DNA of 64,000 nucleotides from Cohnella mopanensis (lineage in GTDB: Bacteria > Bacillota > Bacilli > Paenibacillales > Paenibacillaceae): positions 310,001 to 374,000 of the forward strand of contig NZ_JAKRWM010000004.1 in assembly GCF_022352055.1 (NCBI RefSeq), in the 5' to 3' direction. The notes below the pieces were generated by a model. It was given only the letters and a program-made list of their open reading frames with translations, was not told the DNA's origin and made no database searches. Numbering within the stretch: the first letter of the stretch is position 1; each line of letters begins with the position of its first letter. The position numbers and the translations under genes were made by a program. Below are positions 59,795 through 64,000 of this stretch, piece after piece.

Positions 59795-60763
59795 ATGCAG
59801 GAAGTGGGCGTTCGACAAGGGGAAGTATCGTTGCCGTCTCCGGTTCGCAAGTCGCAAGGCAGTGAATTAAGCAGGCGTTTGAAGAGGAATAAGTGGCTAT
59901 ATGTCATGATTTTTCCTGGTTTATTGTATTTCTTGATCTTCAAATATGCGCCCATGTATGGACTGATCATTTCGTTTCAGGATTTCAAACCTTTCAAAGG
60001 CATCGCCGGCAGTGAATGGGTAGGATTTAAACACTTCGAGCGTTTGTTCACGGAACCTGATTTCTTCCAAATTTTAAGCAATACGTTGATTTTGTTCGGT
60101 ATGAACTTGCTCTTTTTCTTCCCGGTTCCAATCATTCTGGCTCTACTGCTCAATGAAGTTCGGATATCGATATTTAAGAAAACAGTGCAAACTCTAATCT
60201 ACATTCCCCATTTCATGTCGTGGGTCATCATCGCATCCATTAGCTTCGTTATGTTGACGGAGGATGGCGGGATCATTAACGAGATAATCGCTTATTTAGG
60301 GTTTGAGAAAATCAATTTCCTGCTCAACATCGATTGGTTCAGGCCGACGTACATTATTCAGGTCATCTGGCGCGAAGCAGGATGGGGTACGATTATTTAT
60401 TTGGCGGCAATTGCCTCTATAGACGTTGAACAGTATGAAGCTGCCCGTATGGACGGCGCAGGTCGCTTTCGACAAATCTGGAATATTACGCTGCCGGCTA
60501 TCCGAAGCGTTATTATCGTGCTATTAATCCTGAAAATCGGCGACGTGTTGGAGCTGGGATTCGAGCATGTATATTTGCTTCTCAATTCGATGAACCGCGA
60601 AGTGGCCGAAATTATCGACACTTATGTGTTCACGGCAGGTTTAAGGCAAGGTCAATTTAGCTATAGCGCGGCGATCGGATTTTTCAAATCCTTCATCGGA
60701 CTCGTTCTGGTCATGGGCGCCAATCGGCTTGCTCGTAAAATGGGAGAAGACGGCGTTTATTAA
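59795..60763 (+). CDS. Carbohydrate ABC transporter permease (YteP/LplB-like)
   Basis: 322 residues, six helices. RNKWLYVMIFPGLLYFLIFK then YAPMYGLIISFQDFKPFKGI open the family; the EAA loop is EQYEAARMDGAGRFRQIWNI. The frame starts at 59774, but GAAAGGA lies eight bases before ATG 59795. It follows the binding-protein gene after an intercistronic hairpin and precedes the partner permease by 21 bases. Half of the channel of the importer. Confidence 0.94.
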   Translation: MQEVGVRQGEVSLPSPVRKSQGSELSRRLKRNKWLYVMIFPGLLYFLIFKYAPMYGLIISFQDFKPFKGIAGSEWVGFKHFERLFTEPDFFQILSNTLILFGMNLLFFFPVPIILALLLNEVRISIFKKTVQTLIYIPHFMSWVIIASISFVMLTEDGGIINEIIAYLGFEKINFLLNIDWFRPTYIIQVIWREAGWGTIIYLAAIASIDVEQYEAARMDGAGRFRQIWNITLPAIRSVIIVLLILKIGDVLELGFEHVYLLLNSMNREVAEIIDTYVFTAGLRQGQFSYSAAIGFFKSFIGLVLVMGANRLARKMGEDGVY

Positions 60764-60784
60764 TAGGCAGGAGGAGGACAAGAG

Positions 60785-61660
60785 ATGGTAGAGGATCGTA
60801 CGTTAGGCGGGAGAATATTCTCTTTTTTCATCTATTCGATACTGCTCATTTTTGCTCTGGTATCGTTCCTGCCTTTCATTCACGTGCTTGGAGGCTCGTT
60901 CACCACGAGCGCCGAGTTGGCAGTCAATAAGTTCGTCATCATACCGAAGATCTGGAGTTTGGATGCTTATCGGTTTATCTTCTCCACCAACACCATATTC
61001 AGGGCGATGTTGGTCTCTGTTATTGTTACGTTGGTCGGAACGTTGTTCAGTATTTTCATCTCCTCGATGATGGCCTACGGCTTGTCTCGCAAGGATTTGG
61101 ACGGAAGGAAGGTTGTGATGTTCGGCGTCGTCTTTACGATGCTGTTCAACGGAGGTCTTATTCCGACCTTCCTAGTCGTTAAAGAATTAAATCTGATCGA
61201 TAGTTATGCGGCTCTAATCCTACCTATCGCGATCAGTGCATTTAATTTGATCATTCTTAAGAACTTCTTTCAGAACATACCGGAGGGGCTGGAAGAGTCG
61301 GCCAAAATCGACGGGTGTAACGACTTCGGGATTTTCTTCCGGATCGTGCTTCCGCTCTCCATGCCCGTGCTTGCAACGATCTCCCTGTTCTACGCCGTAA
61401 CTTACTGGAATACGTACTTGAATGCTATTCTTTACCTGGACAGCAGCTACAAGTGGCCTATTCAAGTGTTGTTGAGGCAGATCGTCGTGTTGGCCAGCGG
61501 CATTGATCACGGTGCCAGTCTAGACGGGGAAGTCCCGCCACCGGATCAGACGGTGAAGATGGCCGTTATCGTGGTCGCGACGATTCCGATTATGATCGTT
61601 TATCCGTTCTTGCAGAAGCATTTTGCTAAAGGGGCATTGTTAGGTTCAATCAAGGGGTAA
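60785..61660 (+). CDS. Carbohydrate ABC transporter permease (YtcP/LplC-like)
   Basis: 291 residues, six helices. FLPFIHVLGGSFTTSAELAV is the usual start; the EAA loop is GLEESAKIDGCNDFGIFFRI, and the C-terminus PIMIVYPFLQKHFAKGALLG ends with SIKG, as in LplC proteins. Clearly a paralogue of the permease at 36272. ATG 60785 has AGGAGGAGG upstream. Tight operon with the partner permease and the GH105 gene (24 bases later). Confidence 0.94.
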   Translation: MVEDRTLGGRIFSFFIYSILLIFALVSFLPFIHVLGGSFTTSAELAVNKFVIIPKIWSLDAYRFIFSTNTIFRAMLVSVIVTLVGTLFSIFISSMMAYGLSRKDLDGRKVVMFGVVFTMLFNGGLIPTFLVVKELNLIDSYAALILPIAISAFNLIILKNFFQNIPEGLEESAKIDGCNDFGIFFRIVLPLSMPVLATISLFYAVTYWNTYLNAILYLDSSYKWPIQVLLRQIVVLASGIDHGASLDGEVPPPDQTVKMAVIVVATIPIMIVYPFLQKHFAKGALLGSIKG

Positions 61661-61683
61661 GTACAGAGAGGGGAGAGGAAAAC

Positions 61684-62799
61684 ATGCAAAACGCGCATAA
61701 AATCTCGCGAACGCCTCTAGAGTGGGCAGCGGCAGCTTGCGACACTCTGATGGATAATTACGCAGCGGGGGAGCTTCCTCCTGCCCATAGGTGGCATTAT
61801 CATCAGGGCGTGTTCCTGTGCGGAATGGAACTGTTGTCGGAAGCGGGGGGCGATTCACGCTACGTGCGATATATTCAAGATTACGTGGATGACTTGGTGG
61901 ATGAGTACGGCAACTTTTATTTTGCGCGGGATGAATTGGATGCGGTACAAGCGGGGTTGCTGTTGTTTCGACTCGACAAGCTCACGGGGAAGAGCAAGTA
62001 CCGGATAGCGGCCGACAAATTAAGATCGCTGTTTAACACGTTAAATCGAACTTCCGAGGGCGGTTTCTGGCATAAAGACAAGTATCCCGGACAAATGTGG
62101 CTAGATGGGCTATACATGGGCGGCGTCTTCGCTTTGAAATATGCAGCCGCGTATGGTGACAACAGCTTAATCGACCTAGCGCTGCAACAGGAGCGGTTGA
62201 TGCGTAAATATATGAAGGATGAGCGTACGGGACTGTTATATCATGCGTGGGACGAGATGCGGAGAATGCCTTGGGCGGATGCCGAGACGGGCTGTTCGCC
62301 GGAATTGTGGGGCAGATCGCTCGGTTGGTACGGGCTTGCCTTGGCGGAGTTTCTGGACTTGTTGCCGCCTGAAAGTGCCGAACGCTCCGAGTTGGTGGAA
62401 GTGCAAAGGGAGTTCGTCCATGCGCTTATCCGTTATCAGGATCAAGAAAGCGGACTATGGTACCAAGTGGTCGATAAGGGGCATCTTGCGGATAATTGGC
62501 TAGAAACTTCTTGTACGAGTTTGTTCGTGTATACGATAGCGAAGGCAATCAAACAAGGCGTCGTGGAACAGGATTGCCTTGATGCGGCGAATAGAGGATA
62601 CAGAGGCTTGATCGGCAGGCTGAAGTTCGACGATAAGGACGGCATTATTGTTCCGGACATTTGCATCGGAACGTCCGCCGGGGATTACGAGAATTATGTG
62701 ACGCGGCCGACCAGCAGTAACGATCTTCACGGGGTAGGCGCTTTCGTCATGGCGTGCGTAGCAATGAATGATCTGGACTCGTTAGAAACGGGGCGTTGA
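61684..62799 (+). CDS. Unsaturated rhamnogalacturonyl hydrolase (GH105, YteR/YesR family)
   Basis: 371 residues with an alpha6/alpha6-barrel pattern. QMWLDGLYMGGVFALKYA carries the catalytic Asp (about 141, equivalent to YteR Asp143); LWGRSLGWYGLALAEFLD and NDLHGVGAFVMACVAM are other conserved pieces. GH105 enzymes hydrate the double bond of unsaturated galacturonyl-rhamnose made by rhamnogalacturonan lyase. No signal peptide, so it works on imported disaccharides, in line with the transporter genes just upstream. RBS GGGGAGAGG. The TIM-barrel gene follows after four bases. Confidence 0.94.
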   Translation: MQNAHKISRTPLEWAAAACDTLMDNYAAGELPPAHRWHYHQGVFLCGMELLSEAGGDSRYVRYIQDYVDDLVDEYGNFYFARDELDAVQAGLLLFRLDKLTGKSKYRIAADKLRSLFNTLNRTSEGGFWHKDKYPGQMWLDGLYMGGVFALKYAAAYGDNSLIDLALQQERLMRKYMKDERTGLLYHAWDEMRRMPWADAETGCSPELWGRSLGWYGLALAEFLDLLPPESAERSELVEVQREFVHALIRYQDQESGLWYQVVDKGHLADNWLETSCTSLFVYTIAKAIKQGVVEQDCLDAANRGYRGLIGRLKFDDKDGIIVPDICIGTSAGDYENYVTRPTSSNDLHGVGAFVMACVAMNDLDSLETGR

Positions 62800-62803
62800 T
62801 CGG

Positions 62804-63649
62804 ATGAACATCGGCATTCTGGCTCATCTGCTTGGCTATTTGCCCTATGAGCAGCTGGCGGCCAAAGTAGCGGCGAACGGGTTTCGTCATGTGCAGCTCG
62901 CCTTGTGGAAGGCGATCAGCGATTTCGATTTCAGCAAGCCGGGGCAGCTAAGCCCTGGCTTAGCTCAATCTATAGGCGAAGCGTTCGATAAGCGCGGAGC
63001 GACGGTGTCGGTATTGGGATGTTACTTGCACCTGTTCGATCGGGACGAAGAGCAGTTGCGCTTGAATAGGGAACGGTTCAAAGAGCTGCTGCGTCATGCC
63101 CGGCATTTCGGCTGCACCATCGTGGCGGCGGAAACAGGGGGGCCATGGAACGGGACGCCAAGCGAGGAAGAGTGGAAAATATTGCGGAGCACGCTTGAAC
63201 AATTGGCCGAAGAGGCGGACAAATGGGGAGTTCGCATCGGATTGGAACCCGCTAACGGACATCTCATCGATACGCCGGTTGTTCTGAAGCGGATGCTGGA
63301 TGAGGTTACTTCCTCCAGTTTCGGCGTTGTATTAGATCCCGGGAATTTGCTTACTTCGGCTAATATGGGGGCTCAGAATGAAGTGATTGAAGAAGCGTTC
63401 CGGTTGCTGGGCGATCGGATCGTAGCTTGTCACGCAAAAGACCGCATCCTCATGTCGAATGGACAGATTGTTACGGTGGCTCCCGGCGCGGGGCAAATGA
63501 ATTATGAATTATACCTGCAAAGATTAGAACAGGTTAATCCGGGCGCGCCGCTTATTATGGAGGCGGTAAACGAAAGCGATATCCTGAGCTCCAGAAGTTA
63601 TCTGGAGGAGTTGCAGGGACAGTTAGCGAAGGATTCGTTAATGAGATAG
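62804..63649 (+). CDS. Sugar phosphate isomerase/epimerase-like TIM-barrel protein
   Basis: 281 residues of the xylose-isomerase-like (AP endonuclease 2) family: LAAKVAANGFRHVQLALWKA at the start, VRIGLEPANGHLIDTPVVLK with a metal-ligand Glu, SSFGVVLDPGNLLTSANMG (Asp), and VACHAKDRILMSNGQIVTV (His, Asp), LIMEAVNESDI (Glu). These residues form a divalent metal site for aldose-ketose isomerisation or epimerisation. It directly follows GH105 and probably processes the released sugar, but the reaction is not determined. Weak ribosome binding site, likely translationally coupled. Terminator follows. Confidence 0.9.
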   Translation: MNIGILAHLLGYLPYEQLAAKVAANGFRHVQLALWKAISDFDFSKPGQLSPGLAQSIGEAFDKRGATVSVLGCYLHLFDRDEEQLRLNRERFKELLRHARHFGCTIVAAETGGPWNGTPSEEEWKILRSTLEQLAEEADKWGVRIGLEPANGHLIDTPVVLKRMLDEVTSSSFGVVLDPGNLLTSANMGAQNEVIEEAFRLLGDRIVACHAKDRILMSNGQIVTVAPGAGQMNYELYLQRLEQVNPGAPLIMEAVNESDILSSRSYLEELQGQLAKDSLMR

Positions 63650-63656
63650 CGAAGAT

Positions 63657-63707
63657 AAAGCGGTGGCGGAAGAGAGCGTTTTTCTCTTTTGCCAGCCGCT
63701 TTTTTTA
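63657..63707 (+). terminator. Terminator of the GH105 operon
   Basis: AAAGCGGTGGC (63657-63667) pairs with GCCAGCCGCTTT (63691-63702, one bulge), with an inner AGAGA/TCTCT hairpin, then seven T. Confidence 0.9.
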
Positions 63708-63753
63708 ATTCTGTAAATCGTTACTGCTGCCGCAACCGCCTCGCTTGAAGCAC

Positions 63754-63774
63754 GAAGGCCAAAAAAGTGCCTTC
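63754..63774. repeat. Solitary copy of the AAGGCC-AAAAAA-GTGCCT repeat core
   Basis: Identical to the core and following TTCAT of units 3 and 5 of the array at 5731, including outer G and C that extend the hairpin to GAAGGC/GCCTTC. Followed by a second hairpin TTTCCC/GGGAAA (63776-63781 with 63790-63795). About 58 kb from the array. Confidence 0.85.
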
Positions 63775-63868
63775 ATTTCCCTTACAATAGGGAAACCTAA
63801 GTAATAACGATAAATCCTTATTGCTCATTGAAATTAGACATACGTGAGAACTGAGCCCGAACAAATGC

Positions 63869-63874
63869 TATAAT
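63869..63874 (+). promoter_or_regulatory. Extended -10 promoter of the last gene
   Basis: TGCTATAAT gives an extended -10 (TGNTATAAT), 55 bases before ATG 63929. No clear -35, as expected for this class. Confidence 0.55.
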
Positions 63875-63928
63875 GAGTTACATAAAAGAAAGTCTCCCAA
63901 TAAGCAGGAATAGGTGCATGCGTAAAAG

Positions 63929-64000
63929 ATGAGTATATCGGACATTCTGTCCAACGTGACAGAGGACAATCTGAAAAGTCTATTGGAACAATATCGGGCT
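63929..64000 (+). CDS. 5' fragment of an unidentified gene (runs off the window)
   Basis: The frame from ATG 63929 reads MSISDILSNVTEDNLKSLLE then QYRA to the end of the window. The 'ENL..LLEQYRA' beginning is reminiscent of some TVP38/TMEM64-type membrane proteins, but 24 residues cannot support a name. An AGGTG lies about 12 bases upstream, and an extended -10 is at 63869. Confidence 0.45.
   Translation, partial: MSISDILSNVTEDNLKSLLEQYRA

Noticed and set aside
59146-59970. 274-codon antisense frame across the binding protein and permease start
   Set aside because: Crosses two well-supported genes and an intercistronic hairpin; no family features.

Overview
The window looks like chromosomal DNA of a spore-forming, moderately GC Gram-positive of the Paenibacillus/Cohnella group (Paenibacillaceae). 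The reasons are a complete GerA/GerB/GerC germinant-receptor operon, an alpha/beta-type small acid-soluble spore protein, strong AGGAGG-like ribosome binding sites, candidate CcpA (cre) sites, and two sugar ABC systems of the YtcQ/YteP/YtcP type, each with a membrane-anchored AraC regulator, an arrangement typical of Paenibacillaceae. I see no rRNA, tRNA, phage, transposase or CRISPR locus. The family assignments come from reading the translated sequence and remembered family motifs; no database search was possible.

Layout. 1-5.6 kb: end of a membrane protein, a small DUF6509-like protein, a CrtC/AttH-like lipocalin protein, and a heterodimeric multidrug ABC exporter of the BmrC/BmrD type. 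5.7-6.0 kb: a 51-bp tandem repeat array. 6-11.3 kb: LysR/MFS divergent pair, an ArsR-type regulator with a small membrane coiled-coil protein, a LysE-type exporter and an iron-dependent alcohol dehydrogenase. 11.4-15.2 kb: gerABC-type operon. 15.2-23.7 kb: AlkD-like repair protein, a GPH sugar symporter with a ChbG-like deacetylase, an HD-GYP protein, a secreted beta-propeller, a glycine-rich peptidoglycan-binding protein, a second 51-bp array and a metallo-beta-lactamase-fold enzyme. 23.7-24.1 kb: a ZTP riboswitch in front of a decayed DJ-1/PfpI gene. 24.1-28.4 kb: BadF-type sugar kinase, DinB/WYL pair, alkyltransferase-like protein, peptidase T.

28.5-40.6 kb (minus strand) is a single long catabolic unit: AraC sensor-regulator, two permeases, solute-binding lipoprotein, alpha-L-fucosidase (GH29), asparaginase-family protein, M20 dipeptidase, M17 aminopeptidase and CutC. 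Most junctions overlap or are nearly contiguous, and a CcpA site sits inside the promoter ahead of the transporter genes. The gene set suggests scavenging of fucosylated glycopeptides or glyco-asparagine. 40.7-50.3 kb: an unknown protein, AraC/MATE pair, Dps, an MhqR-type quinone-stress regulon with matching operators, an MFS protein, an SRPBCC/ArsR pair with twin operators, a spore SASP and a MarR regulator. 50.5-52.4 kb: a lipoteichoic-acid-synthase-like protein. 52.5-63.7 kb: a rhamnogalacturonan-type locus (YtdP-like regulator, two paralogous binding proteins, propeller lipoprotein, permeases, GH105 hydrolase, TIM-barrel isomerase). The window ends in the first codons of another gene.

The strongest unusual signals are (i) two unrelated intergenic arrays with the same ~51-bp pitch, each built on a short hairpin with an A-rich loop, plus a solitary copy of one at 63.75 kb; (ii) the ZTP riboswitch left controlling a gene remnant; (iii) the fucosidase-asparaginase-peptidase operon with a cre-embedded promoter and an apparent CTG start; and (iv) several perfect palindromic operators that sit on promoter elements.
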